NCBI GenBank assembly: GCA_026392455.1
Contig: JAPLCB010000011.1
Coordinates: forward strand, 248,001 to 312,000
Direction of reading: 5' to 3'
Length of the DNA stretch: 64,000 nt
DNA from: Propionibacteriales bacterium
GTDB taxonomy: Bacteria > Actinomycetota > Actinomycetes > Propionibacteriales > Nocardioidaceae
A program made the translations under genes and the position numbers. Below, piece after piece: positions 40,116 to 49,790 of the stretch. Positions within the stretch are counted from its first letter, which is position 1; the number at the start of each line of letters is the position of its first letter. Below the pieces are notes generated by a model that did not search any database, was not told where the DNA came from, and saw only the letters and a list, made by a program, of their open reading frames with translations.

Positions 40116-41441
40116 GTGACTGCGACCATCCCCACCTCGACGGCCGAGCTGCGCGAGGTCCGTGGCCCGCTGATCGGGTTGCCGCACCTGCTCAAGATGC
40201 GGCGCGACCCGATCCGGCACAACGACGTCGTCCGGGCCAGGTACGGCGAGGTCCTCAAGCTCAACGTCTTCGGCACCACGCTCTACGCCTGCTACGGGAT
40301 GGACGCCGCCGAGCAGATCCTGATCAACCGTGACCGGGTCTTCGCCAACGGTCCGGCCTGGTCGCACTTCATCGGCCCGTTCTTCACCCGAGGCCTGATG
40401 CTGCTCGACTTCGACGAGCACCTGCACGACCGGCGGATCATGCAGGCCGCCTTCACCAACGACGCGATGCGCCGCTACCACGCGGTGATGGTGCCGCACA
40501 TCCGCACCGGCCTCGCCCGGTGGGCCGACGTCAAGGGCCCGCGGATGTACGAGCTCTTCAAGGACCTCACCCTGGACCTGGCGCTGGAGACCTTCGTCGG
40601 CGTCGAGCTCGACGCGGCCGAGAAGGCCCGGATCAACAAGGCGTTCATCGACGCCGTCCGGGCCGGCACCTCGATCATCCGGGCCAACGTGCCGGGCACC
40701 CCCTGGGCCAAGGGCCTCGCCGCCCGCCAGGTGCTCGAGGAATTCTTCTACACCCACCTGCCGGCCAAGCGCCGCGACGGTGGCGACGACCTGTTCGCCC
40801 AGCTGTGCACGGCCAGGTCGGAGAACGGCGACGAGTTCAGCGACGCCGACGTCGTCAACCAGATGATCTTCCTGCTGATGGCCGCGCACGACACCACCAC
40901 CATCACGATGAGCTCGATGGCCTACCACCTGGCCCGGTTCCCCGAGTGGCAGGAGAAGGCGCGCACCGAGGCCCTCGCCTCGGGTGACGATTTCGACGCG
41001 ATCACCCACCTGGAGCTCCAGGACCGGGTGATGAAGGAGTCCCTGCGGCTGTGCAGCCCGGTGCCGTCGCTGCCCCGGGTCGCGACCAAGGAGACCTCGG
41101 TCAACGGCTACCGGATCCCGCAGGGCGCCTTCGTCACGGTGTCGCCGTACTACAACCACCACGATCCGCAGTACTGGCCGGACCCGTTCACCTTCGACCC
41201 GGACCGGTTCGCCGAGCCGCGGCGCGAGGACCACAGCCACCGGATGGCGTTCCACGGGTTCGGTGGCGGTGTGCACAAGTGCATCGGGATGTACTTCGCC
41301 GGGGTCCAGGTCCGAGCGATCTTCCACGAGCTGCTGACCACCTACCGCTGGTCGGTACCAGCCGGCTACGAGTGGCCGATGGACCTGGTCGCGCTGCCGT
41401 TCCCCCGCGACCGGCTCCCGGTGAAGCTCGAGAGGATCTGA
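40116..41441 (+). CDS. Cytochrome P450
   Basis: 441 residues from the GTG at 40116 with a strong AAAGGAG site. Soluble bacterial P450: I-helix LLMAAHDTTTITMSSMAYHL with the acid-Thr pair, K-helix ExxR in MKESLRL, and haem-binding loop FGGGVHKCIGMYFA with the ligand Cys. No ferredoxin or reductase gene is adjacent, so redox partners must come from elsewhere. It probably hydroxylates a lipid or terpenoid handled by the MpaB-type oxygenase and dehydrogenases next door. Confidence 0.95.
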   Translation: MTATIPTSTAELREVRGPLIGLPHLLKMRRDPIRHNDVVRARYGEVLKLNVFGTTLYACYGMDAAEQILINRDRVFANGPAWSHFIGPFFTRGLMLLDFDEHLHDRRIMQAAFTNDAMRRYHAVMVPHIRTGLARWADVKGPRMYELFKDLTLDLALETFVGVELDAAEKARINKAFIDAVRAGTSIIRANVPGTPWAKGLAARQVLEEFFYTHLPAKRRDGGDDLFAQLCTARSENGDEFSDADVVNQMIFLLMAAHDTTTITMSSMAYHLARFPEWQEKARTEALASGDDFDAITHLELQDRVMKESLRLCSPVPSLPRVATKETSVNGYRIPQGAFVTVSPYYNHHDPQYWPDPFTFDPDRFAEPRREDHSHRMAFHGFGGGVHKCIGMYFAGVQVRAIFHELLTTYRWSVPAGYEWPMDLVALPFPRDRLPVKLERI

Positions 41442-41445
41442 GGAC

Positions 41446-42003
41446 GTGACGACTGCGTCCCTGGGGATCCTCGACGCCGCCCAGCAGGTCTTCGAGCAGT
41501 ACGGCTCCCGTCGCGCCAACGTCGAGGACGTCGCCCGGGCGGCCGGCGTCAGCCGGAGCACGCTCTACCGGGCCTACCCGAACAAGGAGGCGCTGCTCGT
41601 CGCCGTCCTGGAACGCCAGTTCGCCGCGTTCCTCGACGAGCTCGACCGGGTCGCCTCCGGCCTGGCCCCGCGCGAGGCCGTGGTCGAGTGCTTCAGCGCC
41701 GGCATCGCACTGACCCGCGAGATCCCCTTGCTGGCGCGCCTGGTGCAGTCCGAACCGGAGATCATCACCGGCGCCGGCGCCGGGTCGCACAGCAGCCTGA
41801 TCCTGAGCGCGGCCGACCAGGTGGCCCGGACACTGCGCCGCAGCGGGGCGACCATGCCCGACGACGAGCTGCACGTGGTCGCCGAGCTGATGCTCCGGGT
41901 CGCGTACACCTACCTGCTCAACCCCCGCGGCCAGGTCGACATGACCGACGACGCGACCGCGCGCGCCTACGCGCGCAGGTACCTGGCACCGATGGTGACC
42001 TGA
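41446..42003 (+). CDS. TetR family transcriptional regulator
   Basis: 185 residues, GTG start four bases after the P450 stop, so translationally linked. N-terminal helix-turn-helix: ILDAAQQVFEQYGSRRANVE, VARAAGVSRSTLYRAYPNKE. The C-terminal ligand domain has no recognisable relatives. It likely represses both arms of the cluster through the palindrome at 40045-40070 and is relieved by the pathway substrate (inference). Confidence 0.9.
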   Translation: MTTASLGILDAAQQVFEQYGSRRANVEDVARAAGVSRSTLYRAYPNKEALLVAVLERQFAAFLDELDRVASGLAPREAVVECFSAGIALTREIPLLARLVQSEPEIITGAGAGSHSSLILSAADQVARTLRRSGATMPDDELHVVAELMLRVAYTYLLNPRGQVDMTDDATARAYARRYLAPMVT

Positions 42004-42014
42004 CGCAGCGCCCC

Positions 42015-42101
42015 CTGCTGGTTGAGGCGCGAGCGCAGCGAGCCTCGAAACCCCACCAGGATTCGAGGCCAGCGCCAGAGCGCCGACACCTCAACCAGCA
42101 G
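42015..42101. repeat. Nested inverted repeat, extragenic palindrome family 2
   Basis: Outer arms CTGCTGGTTGAGG (42015-42027) and CCTCAACCAGCAG (42089-42101) are perfect; inner arms GCCTCGAA (42042-42049) and TTCGAGGC (42062-42069) are also perfect. It thus consists of two head-to-head copies of a roughly 40-base unit found twice at 56023-56112. It lies between tetR and the DUF2126 gene and may also end transcription. Confidence 0.8.
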
Positions 42102-42156
42102 TGCCGCGCTCGGGCGCGTTACCTGGTTGAAACGGCTATCAGGGACAGTGGACCCC

Positions 42157-45100
42157 ATGTCCATCAAGGTCTCCCTCGAGCACCGGACGTCGTACACGTT
42201 CGCTCACCCCGTCAACGTCGGCCCGCACGTCGTCCGGCTGCGGCCCGCTCCGCACGCCCGGACGCCGATCGAGGCGTACTCGTTGCAGATCGAACCGGCG
42301 AACCACTTCCTGAACTGGCAGCAGGACCCGTTCGGCAACTGGCAGGCCCGGATCGTCTTCCCGGAGAAGGTGTCGAAGCTCGAGATCAACGTCGGGGTGG
42401 TCGCCGACCTGATGGTGATCAACCCGTTCGACTTCTTCATCGAGGAAGCGTGCGAGACCTTCCCGTTCAGCTACGAGCCGTTGCTGGCCGCGGACCTGGC
42501 GCCGTACCTGGTGCCGGTGCCGGACCCCGCCGGTGCCGTGGACGCGTGGCGCACCAGCCTCCAGCTCCCGACCGCCGGCATGAGCACCACGGACTTCCTG
42601 GTCGCGGTGAACGCCGCGGTGAACGCCGCCGTGGGCTACTCGGTGCGGATGGAGCCCGGCGTACAGACCCCCGAGCACACCCTGAGGAGCGCGATCGGTT
42701 CCTGCCGCGACAGCGCCTGGCTGCAGGTGGCCGTGCTCCGGCAGTACGGCCTGGCCGCGCGGTTCGTCTCCGGCTACCTGGTCCAGCTGGCCTCCGACGA
42801 GAAGAGCCTCGACGGGCCGAGCGGACCCGAGGAGGACTTCACCGACCTGCACGCCTGGACCGAGGTCTACGTCCCCGGCGCCGGCTGGATCGGTCTCGAC
42901 CCGACCAGCGCCCTGTTCGCCGGCGAGGGACACATCCCCCTCTCAGCGACCCCGCACCCGTCCTCGGCGGCGCCGATCGAAGGCCTGATCGACCCGGTCG
43001 AGGTCGAGTTCGGGTTCTCCAACGTGGTCACCCGGGTGCACGAGGACCCGCGGGTCACCAAGCCGTACACCGACGAGCAGTGGCTGCGGATCGACGCTCT
43101 CGGCGAGGCTGTCGACCTGCGCCTGCACGACGGCGACGTCCGGCTGACGATGGGCGGTGAGCCGACCTTCGTCTCGCTCGACGACATGGTGTCGGCCCAG
43201 TGGTCCACCGATGCCGACGGTCCGGACAAGCGACGGCTCGCCGCAACGCTGGCCGACGCCCTGAAGACGGCGTACGCCGAGAACGGGGTCGTGCACCGCG
43301 GCCAGGGGAAGTGGTACCCGGGCGAGGACCTGCCCCGCTGGAACATCGCGCTGCAGTGGCGGGCCGACAAGGAAGCACTGTGGTCCGACCCCAGCCTCTT
43401 CGCCAACCCCTGGGACCCCGAGCAGGCCGTCACCGACGCCCCGAGCCGTGCCGCCGCCCTGGCAGCCGAGGTCACCCGCTTGCTCGGGCTGCCGGGTGAG
43501 CACCTGCTGCCCGCGTTCGAGGACCCGTTCGCGGTCGTCGCTGCGGACGCCTCGCTGCCCGACGGCAGTCCGCCCGAGCACGATCCCCGCGGGCGCAACG
43601 GCTCCCGCGACCTGCTGGGTCGCCTCGACCGCGGCCTGAACGCTGCCACCGGCCACGTGCTGCCGCTCGCCACCGGCGAGGACGGGTGGACCGCGCCGGC
43701 CTGGCGGTTCCGGCGCGGACGCCTGGTCCTGCAGCCCGGCACCTCCCCGGTCGGCCTGCGACTGCCGCTGGGCTCGATCTCCTGGACCGACCCGGCCGAA
43801 CCGGGCGAACCGTCGTACCTGGTCGCCGGCGAGCCCCTGGCCCCGGGCGTACCGCCGATCGAGATCGTGGCCGCCGAGGGCGCCCCGACCACCGCGCTGA
43901 CCTTCGAGGGCCGCGACGGCTTCGTCCACGTGTTCCTGCCGCCGACCACCGTGCTGGAGGACTACGTCACCCTCCTCGGGGTGATCGAGAGGTCGGCCGC
44001 GACCCTGGCCCAGCCGATCGTGATCGAGGGCTACGGCCCGCCGCCCGACGCCCGCCTGGTCCAGCTCGTCGTCACCCCGGACCCCGGCGTGATCGAGGTC
44101 AACGTGCAGCCGGTCTCGTCCTGGGCCGAGCAGCGCGAGGTCACCACCACGCTGTACGACCTGGCTCGCCGTACCCGGCTCAGCACCGAGAAGTTCGACC
44201 TCGACGGCACCCACACCGGGACCGGCGGCGGCAACCACATCACCCTGGGCGGGGCCCAGCCCGTCGACTCCCCGATGCTGCGCCGCCCCGACCTGCTGAC
44301 CAGCATGATCGGCTACTGGCAGCGGCACCCGTCGCTGTCCTACCTCTTCTCCGGACGCTTCATCGGACCGACCAGCCAGGCGCCGCGGTTCGACGAGGGC
44401 CGTCCCGAAGCCGTGTACGAGATGGAGATCGCCTTCCGCGAGATCGCCCGGCTCGCCACCGACGAGGGCCGCCCCTGGCTCGTCGACCGCGCCCTGCGGC
44501 ACCTGCTCACCGACCTGGTCGGCAACACCCACCGCGCGGAGTTCTGCATCGACAAGATGTACTCGCCGGACTCCAGCCGCGGCCGGCTGGGACTCCTGGA
44601 GCTGCGCGGGTTCGAGATGCCGCCGCACCCGCAGATGGCCCTGGTCCAGGTCCTGCTGGTCAGGTCGTTGGTGGCGATGTTCTGGGAGCGCCCGCACACC
44701 GACCCGCTGGTCCGCTGGGGCACCGCCCTGCACGACGACTTCCTGCTCCCGCACGGGGCGACTGCGGACATCCGCCGGGTCGTCGGGGACCTGAACGCGC
44801 ACGGCATCGAGTTCGAGGAGTCCTGGCTGGCACCGTTCACCGAGTTCCGGTTCCCCCGGATCGGGGTGGCGAAGGCCGGCGGTGTCGAGCTGGAGCTGCG
44901 GGCCGGGATCGAGCCGTGGTTGGTCCTGGGCGAGGAAGCCTCGGCCGGCGGGACCGCCCGGTACGTCGACTCGTCACTCGAGCGGCTGCAGGTGTCCGCC
45001 CGTGGGTACGAGCCGGGACGGCACCTGATCACGTGCCAGGGTGTACCCGTGCCGATGACAGCCACCGGAACCACGGGCGAGTACTACGCCGGGGTCCGCT

Positions 45101-45414
45101 ACCGCGCGTGGCAGCCCTGGTCGGCCTTGCACCCCTCGATCGAGGTGCACGCCCCGCTGCACTTCGACGTCGTCGACCTGCACGCGGCGACGTCGCTGGG
45201 CGGTGCGACGTACCACGTCACGCACCCGGGAGGCCGCTCCTACGAGCAGCCGCCGGTGAACGCCCAGTCCGCCGAGGCGCGGCGCTCCAGCCGGTTCGAG
45301 GCCCGCGGCCACACCCCTGGACGCGTCGACGTCGGCGCCCTGCGCGAGGCAGCGCTGCGCACCTTCTCCGCGGAGTACCCGCACACGCTGGACCTGAGAC
45401 GGTCGGGCCGATGA
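42157..45414 (+). CDS. Transglutaminase-like protein with DUF2126 C-terminal domain
   Basis: 1085 residues from the ATG at 42157 (MSIKVSLEHRTSYTFAHPVN). Residues 1-90 form the bacterial transglutaminase N-terminal beta domain; the core has the Cys-His-Asp triad in GSCRDSAWLQ, DLHAWTEVYVPG and GLDPTS (about residues 180-250). The remaining 750 residues are DUF2126 (RLTMGGEPTFVSLDDM, GKWYPGEDLPRWN, HRAEFCIDKMYSPDSSRGRL, RGFEMPPHPQMAL). First gene of a four-gene operon with an ATP-grasp protein; expected to cleave or transfer amide bonds in an unknown peptide system. Confidence 0.92.
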   Translation: MSIKVSLEHRTSYTFAHPVNVGPHVVRLRPAPHARTPIEAYSLQIEPANHFLNWQQDPFGNWQARIVFPEKVSKLEINVGVVADLMVINPFDFFIEEACETFPFSYEPLLAADLAPYLVPVPDPAGAVDAWRTSLQLPTAGMSTTDFLVAVNAAVNAAVGYSVRMEPGVQTPEHTLRSAIGSCRDSAWLQVAVLRQYGLAARFVSGYLVQLASDEKSLDGPSGPEEDFTDLHAWTEVYVPGAGWIGLDPTSALFAGEGHIPLSATPHPSSAAPIEGLIDPVEVEFGFSNVVTRVHEDPRVTKPYTDEQWLRIDALGEAVDLRLHDGDVRLTMGGEPTFVSLDDMVSAQWSTDADGPDKRRLAATLADALKTAYAENGVVHRGQGKWYPGEDLPRWNIALQWRADKEALWSDPSLFANPWDPEQAVTDAPSRAAALAAEVTRLLGLPGEHLLPAFEDPFAVVAADASLPDGSPPEHDPRGRNGSRDLLGRLDRGLNAATGHVLPLATGEDGWTAPAWRFRRGRLVLQPGTSPVGLRLPLGSISWTDPAEPGEPSYLVAGEPLAPGVPPIEIVAAEGAPTTALTFEGRDGFVHVFLPPTTVLEDYVTLLGVIERSAATLAQPIVIEGYGPPPDARLVQLVVTPDPGVIEVNVQPVSSWAEQREVTTTLYDLARRTRLSTEKFDLDGTHTGTGGGNHITLGGAQPVDSPMLRRPDLLTSMIGYWQRHPSLSYLFSGRFIGPTSQAPRFDEGRPEAVYEMEIAFREIARLATDEGRPWLVDRALRHLLTDLVGNTHRAEFCIDKMYSPDSSRGRLGLLELRGFEMPPHPQMALVQVLLVRSLVAMFWERPHTDPLVRWGTALHDDFLLPHGATADIRRVVGDLNAHGIEFEESWLAPFTEFRFPRIGVAKAGGVELELRAGIEPWLVLGEEASAGGTARYVDSSLERLQVSARGYEPGRHLITCQGVPVPMTATGTTGEYYAGVRYRAWQPWSALHPSIEVHAPLHFDVVDLHAATSLGGATYHVTHPGGRSYEQPPVNAQSAEARRSSRFEARGHTPGRVDVGALREAALRTFSAEYPHTLDLRRSGR

Positions 45415-47882
45415 CGGTTCTGCGGGACTACGCGGCCAACCTCAGCCAGCCCACGCTGACCGGCACGGAGCTCCGCTACGACGAGGTCGTCGCCCCGGAC
45501 GGCACCCTGCGGGGCAGCTGGAAGGGACTGGCCGACCTCGCCGTCCGACTCACCGGGACCGACCTGGCCCGGCTCGAGGACGAGATCCGCCAGCAGCTGA
45601 ACAACGACGGCGTGACCTACGTCCGGAAGGACAGCGAAACCGGCGCTCTGCCGAATTCGTGGCAGCTCGACCCGGTCCCGCTGGTGATCAGCGCCGCCGA
45701 GTGGGGTCCCCTCGAGGTCGGACTGGCCCAACGTGCCGAGCTCCTGAACGCGATCCTGGTCGACCTCTACGGCCCGCAGCGCCTGCTGCGCGACGGGGTG
45801 CTGCCGCCCGAGGTGGTCTTCGGGCACTCCGGTTTCGTCCGGACGATGGCCCGCGCCGGACTGACCGACTCCCAGCCGCTGGTGATCGCCGCCGCCGATC
45901 TGGGTCGCTCCCGCGACGGCACTTGGACGGTGATCTCCGACCGCGCCCAGGCCCCGTCCGGGATCGGCTACGCCCTGGAGAACCGGCGGGTGATCTCCCA
46001 GGTCCTGCCCGAGCTCTACCGCGAGGCCGGCCTGCACCGCGTCCGACCGTTCCTGGACGCGTTCCGCTCGGCCCTGATGCAGGCCGCCGACATCGAGGTC
46101 CTCGACCCCCGGATCGTGGTGCTCTCCCCGGGCACGCACTCGGAGACCTCCTACGACCAGGCCAACGTGGCCGCGAGCCTCGGCTTCCCGCTGGTCCGCG
46201 GATCGGACCTGATGGTCCGCCAGGGTCGGGTCTACCTGCGCGAGTACGCCGGCGGGATGGAGCAGGTGCACGTGATCCTGCGCCGGGTGGACGCCTCCTG
46301 GAGCGACCCGTTGGAGCTGCGGGCCGACTCCCAGCTCGGCGTACCGGGGCTGTCGGAAGCCGTCCGGCGCGGCACCGTCCGGATCGTCAACGGCCTGGGC
46401 GCCGGCGTCCTGGAGAACCCGGGACTGCTGCCGTTCCTGCCGGCCGCCAGCGAGGCCCTGCTCGGTGAGTCCCTGCGCCTGGACTCGGTCCGCACCTGGT
46501 GGTGCGGCGACCCCGAGGGACTCCAGACCGTGCTGGCCAACCTCGACCAGCTCACCGTGCGCAGCATCGATCAGCCCGACCTCCCCAGCGACCTCGACGC
46601 TCTGCGGCGCAGCATCCAGCAGACCCCGCACCGCTACATCGGCCAGGAGCGGCTCGCGCTCTCCCAGGCACCGGCCTTCGCCGGCGGGACGCTGGAGCCC
46701 CAGCAGCTCACCCTGCGCACGTTCACCTTGCGCTCCGGCTCGGCGTACCGGCCGATGGTGGGCGGGCTCGCCTCGACCTACGGGACCGGCGCGACCGCTG
46801 ACCGCACGTCCAGCAAGGACGTCTGGGTCCTCAAGGCCAACCCCGAGGAAGCCGACCTCGAACGCGCCGAGGTACTCGCACTGGCATCGATGCAGGCCAG
46901 GCCTGCGGTGGTGCCGCGCGCGCTGGACGACCTCTACTGGTTCGGCCGCTACACCGCCCGCACCGAGGACACCCTGCGGTTGCTGCTGGCCGCGCACACC
47001 CTCAGCGAGGACTTCCAGAGCCGGCCCCAGTCGGCGGGCGGCAAGGCCAGTGCCGTGATGCTGACTGCTCTCGGCGGGCTCACCGGTGCGCCGGTCGGGG
47101 GTGACGAGATCGACCGTCAGCTCCGCGCGATCCTGCTCAACGCCCAGCAGCCCGGGTCGGTCGCCCAGTCGGTGGCAGCCCTGCGCGAGTGCGCCCAGAG
47201 TGTCCGCGACCAGCTCTCCCTGGACGTCTGGAAGGCCTTCAGCGCCTTCGATCGCGCTTCCTGGGAACTGGTCCGGCACCAGCACAGCTACCAGGTCTCC
47301 GAGAGCGCCGGCCGGATGCTGAACGCGACCCTCGCCCTGCACGGCGTCACCTCGAACATGATGCGCGACGAGGGCTGGCGGATGATCCGGATCGGCGGCT
47401 GGATCGAACGAGCCCTGCAGGTCGCCCGGCTGCTGCGCCTGGGGATCGTCCGGCACGGTCTCGACGTCGACCGGATGGTGCTGAACCAGGCCCTGCTCGC
47501 CGCCGACAGCGCCGTCACCCACCAACGCCGGTACCGCGGTTACGTCCGCCCCCGTACCGTGCTGGACCTGCTGCTGCTGGACCCGGAGAACCCGCGGTCG
47601 GTGCTGTTCGCCCTCACCGAGCTCCGTCGGCACCTGGGTGACCTGAAGGCCTCGACCGGGTCGACCCGGCCCGAGCGGCTGCTCGACGACCTGATCGAGG
47701 AGTGCACGGCCGTCGACCTCACCACGATGGTCGCCCTGGACGGCGAGAGCAGGCCGCACCTGGCCAAGCACCTGGACTCGCTCAGCCGCGGGCTGGTCAG
47801 GCTCGCCGACGCGATCCCCGCGCAGCACTTCGAGACCGGCCCGCAGATGCGGCCGCTCGGCCTGATGGCAGGGCCGTCGTGA
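45411..47882 (+). CDS. Circularly permuted ATP-grasp protein fused to alpha-E domain
   Basis: 823 residues; ATG overlaps the previous stop (ATGA). The first 480 residues are a circularly permuted ATP-grasp type 2 domain (NDGVTYVRKDSETGALPNSW, RAQAPSGIGYALENRRVISQ, VVLSPGTHSETSYDQANVAA, LREYAGGMEQVHVILRRVDA). The last 300 residues are the all-helical alpha-E domain (ALDDLYWFGRYTARTEDTLR, MMRDEGWRMIRIGGWIERAL). Such proteins are predicted ATP-dependent peptide or amide ligases. Fusion of the two domains, separate genes in many genomes, supports a shared role. Confidence 0.92.
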   Translation: MTVLRDYAANLSQPTLTGTELRYDEVVAPDGTLRGSWKGLADLAVRLTGTDLARLEDEIRQQLNNDGVTYVRKDSETGALPNSWQLDPVPLVISAAEWGPLEVGLAQRAELLNAILVDLYGPQRLLRDGVLPPEVVFGHSGFVRTMARAGLTDSQPLVIAAADLGRSRDGTWTVISDRAQAPSGIGYALENRRVISQVLPELYREAGLHRVRPFLDAFRSALMQAADIEVLDPRIVVLSPGTHSETSYDQANVAASLGFPLVRGSDLMVRQGRVYLREYAGGMEQVHVILRRVDASWSDPLELRADSQLGVPGLSEAVRRGTVRIVNGLGAGVLENPGLLPFLPAASEALLGESLRLDSVRTWWCGDPEGLQTVLANLDQLTVRSIDQPDLPSDLDALRRSIQQTPHRYIGQERLALSQAPAFAGGTLEPQQLTLRTFTLRSGSAYRPMVGGLASTYGTGATADRTSSKDVWVLKANPEEADLERAEVLALASMQARPAVVPRALDDLYWFGRYTARTEDTLRLLLAAHTLSEDFQSRPQSAGGKASAVMLTALGGLTGAPVGGDEIDRQLRAILLNAQQPGSVAQSVAALRECAQSVRDQLSLDVWKAFSAFDRASWELVRHQHSYQVSESAGRMLNATLALHGVTSNMMRDEGWRMIRIGGWIERALQVARLLRLGIVRHGLDVDRMVLNQALLAADSAVTHQRRYRGYVRPRTVLDLLLLDPENPRSVLFALTELRRHLGDLKASTGSTRPERLLDDLIEECTAVDLTTMVALDGESRPHLAKHLDSLSRGLVRLADAIPAQHFETGPQMRPLGLMAGPS

Positions 47883-48757
47883 AGTACCACGTCTGGCACC
47901 GGACCACCTACACCTACGACGAGCCGGTGACCAACAGCCTCGGCGTCGGGCACCTGACCCCACGGGCACTCCCGTGGCAGTACGTCTCCAGCCCGGAGGT
48001 CACCATCGAGCCGGTCCCGGGCGACCTCACCCACGAGATCGACTTCTACGGCAACCACGCGACCTACTTCCAGGTGACCGCACCGCACACCGAGCTCCGG
48101 GTCACCTCCAAGGCCGACGTCGAGGTCCTGGTCCCGGCGTACGACGACAGCGCCCTCGCAGCGCCCTGGGAGACGGCCGACCCGACCCGGCGGCGCGAGG
48201 TCCGCGACGCCTGGCAGGCCGTGGACTTCGCGCTGGAGTCGAGCAAGATCAGGCACACCGAGCAGGCCCACGAGTACGGGGCGGTCTCGCTGCAGCCCGG
48301 TCGCCCGATCGGTGAGGCGGTCACCGACCTGATGCACCGGATCTACACCGACTTCACCTACGAGGTCGGCGCCACCACCGTCACCTCGACCGTCGACGAC
48401 GTGCTCTCCAAGCGGGCCGGGGTCTGCCAGGACTTCGCGCACCTCACGATCGCCTGCCTGCGTACCCACGGGCTCGCCGCGCGCTACGTCAGCGGGTACC
48501 TGGCCACCACGCCACCGCCGGGGCGCGAACGCATCGTCGGCGCGGACGCCTCGCATGCTTGGGTCGCGGTCTGGGTACCAGGCACCGAGAACTGGCTCGC
48601 GGTCGACCCGACGAACGACCAATGGGTCAACGACCGCTACATCACCGCAGCGTGGGGACGCGACTACGGTGACGTGCCGCCGCTGAAGGGTGTCATCTTC
48701 TCCGACGCCAAGAAGTCGACGCTCAAGGTTGAGGTCGATGTCGCACCGACCCCCTGA
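47879..48757 (+). CDS. Transglutaminase-like cysteine protease
   Basis: 292 residues, GTG start overlapping the ATP-grasp stop (GTGA). N-terminal beta domain (KYHVWHRTTYTYDEPVTNSL) and transglutaminase core with catalytic Cys in AGVCQDFAHLTIACLRTHGL, His in DASHAWVAVWVPG and Asp in AVDPTND. It lacks the DUF2126 part of the first gene. Probably the protease or amide-transfer partner of the ligase. Confidence 0.93.
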   Translation: MKYHVWHRTTYTYDEPVTNSLGVGHLTPRALPWQYVSSPEVTIEPVPGDLTHEIDFYGNHATYFQVTAPHTELRVTSKADVEVLVPAYDDSALAAPWETADPTRRREVRDAWQAVDFALESSKIRHTEQAHEYGAVSLQPGRPIGEAVTDLMHRIYTDFTYEVGATTVTSTVDDVLSKRAGVCQDFAHLTIACLRTHGLAARYVSGYLATTPPPGRERIVGADASHAWVAVWVPGTENWLAVDPTNDQWVNDRYITAAWGRDYGDVPPLKGVIFSDAKKSTLKVEVDVAPTP

Positions 48758-48785
48758 TCACTGACCCGGAATCGAGCTTCCCGCC

Positions 48786-49790
48786 ATGAAGGCGTACACG
48801 TGTCGCGTCTGCAACAGTCCGCTCTACTTCGAGAACTCCCTGTGCGTCTCGTGCAAGACCGGTCTGGGCTACTCCCGCGGTGAGCGAGCCATCGTGCCCG
48901 TCGACCGCAAGGGCCGGTACGTCGACCAGGCCGGGCTGATCTGGTGGGTGTGCAAGAACCTGAACCTGTCCGGCTGCACCTGGCTCACCGAGATCAAGGG
49001 CGACGCCTGCTTCTCCTGCGAGCTGACCCGGACCCGTCCGGCCGACAGCGACCTGGCCGGGCTGGCTGCGTTCCACCAGGCCGAGTCGGCCAAGCGTCAC
49101 CTGATCGCCGAGCTGGACCTGCGCGGACTCCCGCTGGTCAGCAAGGCCAGCCCCGGCAAGGGGGGCGACCCGGTCAACGGGCTGGCCTTCGACCTCCTGA
49201 ACGGGGAGAAGGAGAAGGTCATCATCGGCCACGACGAAGGCGTCATCACCATCGACGTCGCCGAGACCGATGACGCCCTGCGCGAGAAGGTACGGGTGCG
49301 CCTGGACGAGCCGTACCGGACCATGCTCGGTCACTTCCGGCACGAGGTCGGGCACTACTACGAGTGGCAGCTGGTCCGCGGCGACCTGATCGACGAGTGC
49401 CGGTCGCTCTTCGGCGACGAGAGCGCGTCGTACGAGGACGCCATCGACCGGCACTACTCCGAAGGCCCCCCGAAGGGCTGGCGGAAGAGCTACATCTCGA
49501 CGTACGCGACGATGCACCCGTTCGAGGACTTCGCCGAGACCTTCGCCCACTACCTGCACATCCGCGACACCATCGAGACCGCCAACGCCTTCGGCCTGAC
49601 CAAGGTCGACCCGGCCGCGTTCTCGGTCTTCCGCGACCTGGTCTTCGGCGTCTGGGTGCCGCTGTCGGCCGCACTGAACCAGATCAACCGGAGCATGGGC
49701 CGCAACGACCTCTACCCGTTCGTCATCCCGGAACCGGTGCTGGACAAGCTGGAGTTCGTCTCGAAGCTGGTCGACCGCGCCGCCCGTTGA
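48786..49790 (+). CDS. Putative zinc-binding metallopeptidase with N-terminal zinc ribbon
   Basis: 334 residues. N-terminal Cys pairs C6xxC9 and C20xxC23, then C56, C64 and C75xxC78, form one or two zinc ribbons. The peptidase motif HEVGH lies at about residues 186-190 (FRHEVGHYYEW), and Glu residues in HPFEDFAETFAHYLHIRDT are the likely third ligand. No signal peptide, so cytoplasmic. This family accompanies ATP-grasp/alpha-E/transglutaminase operons. It follows the third gene by 28 bases and ends in a hairpin. Confidence 0.88.
   Translation: MKAYTCRVCNSPLYFENSLCVSCKTGLGYSRGERAIVPVDRKGRYVDQAGLIWWVCKNLNLSGCTWLTEIKGDACFSCELTRTRPADSDLAGLAAFHQAESAKRHLIAELDLRGLPLVSKASPGKGGDPVNGLAFDLLNGEKEKVIIGHDEGVITIDVAETDDALREKVRVRLDEPYRTMLGHFRHEVGHYYEWQLVRGDLIDECRSLFGDESASYEDAIDRHYSEGPPKGWRKSYISTYATMHPFEDFAETFAHYLHIRDTIETANAFGLTKVDPAAFSVFRDLVFGVWVPLSAALNQINRSMGRNDLYPFVIPEPVLDKLEFVSKLVDRAAR

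Noticed and set aside
42943-44802. Long minus-strand frames across the DUF2126 and ATP-grasp genes
   Set aside because: They lie antisense to well-matched domains and show no family signature or start context.
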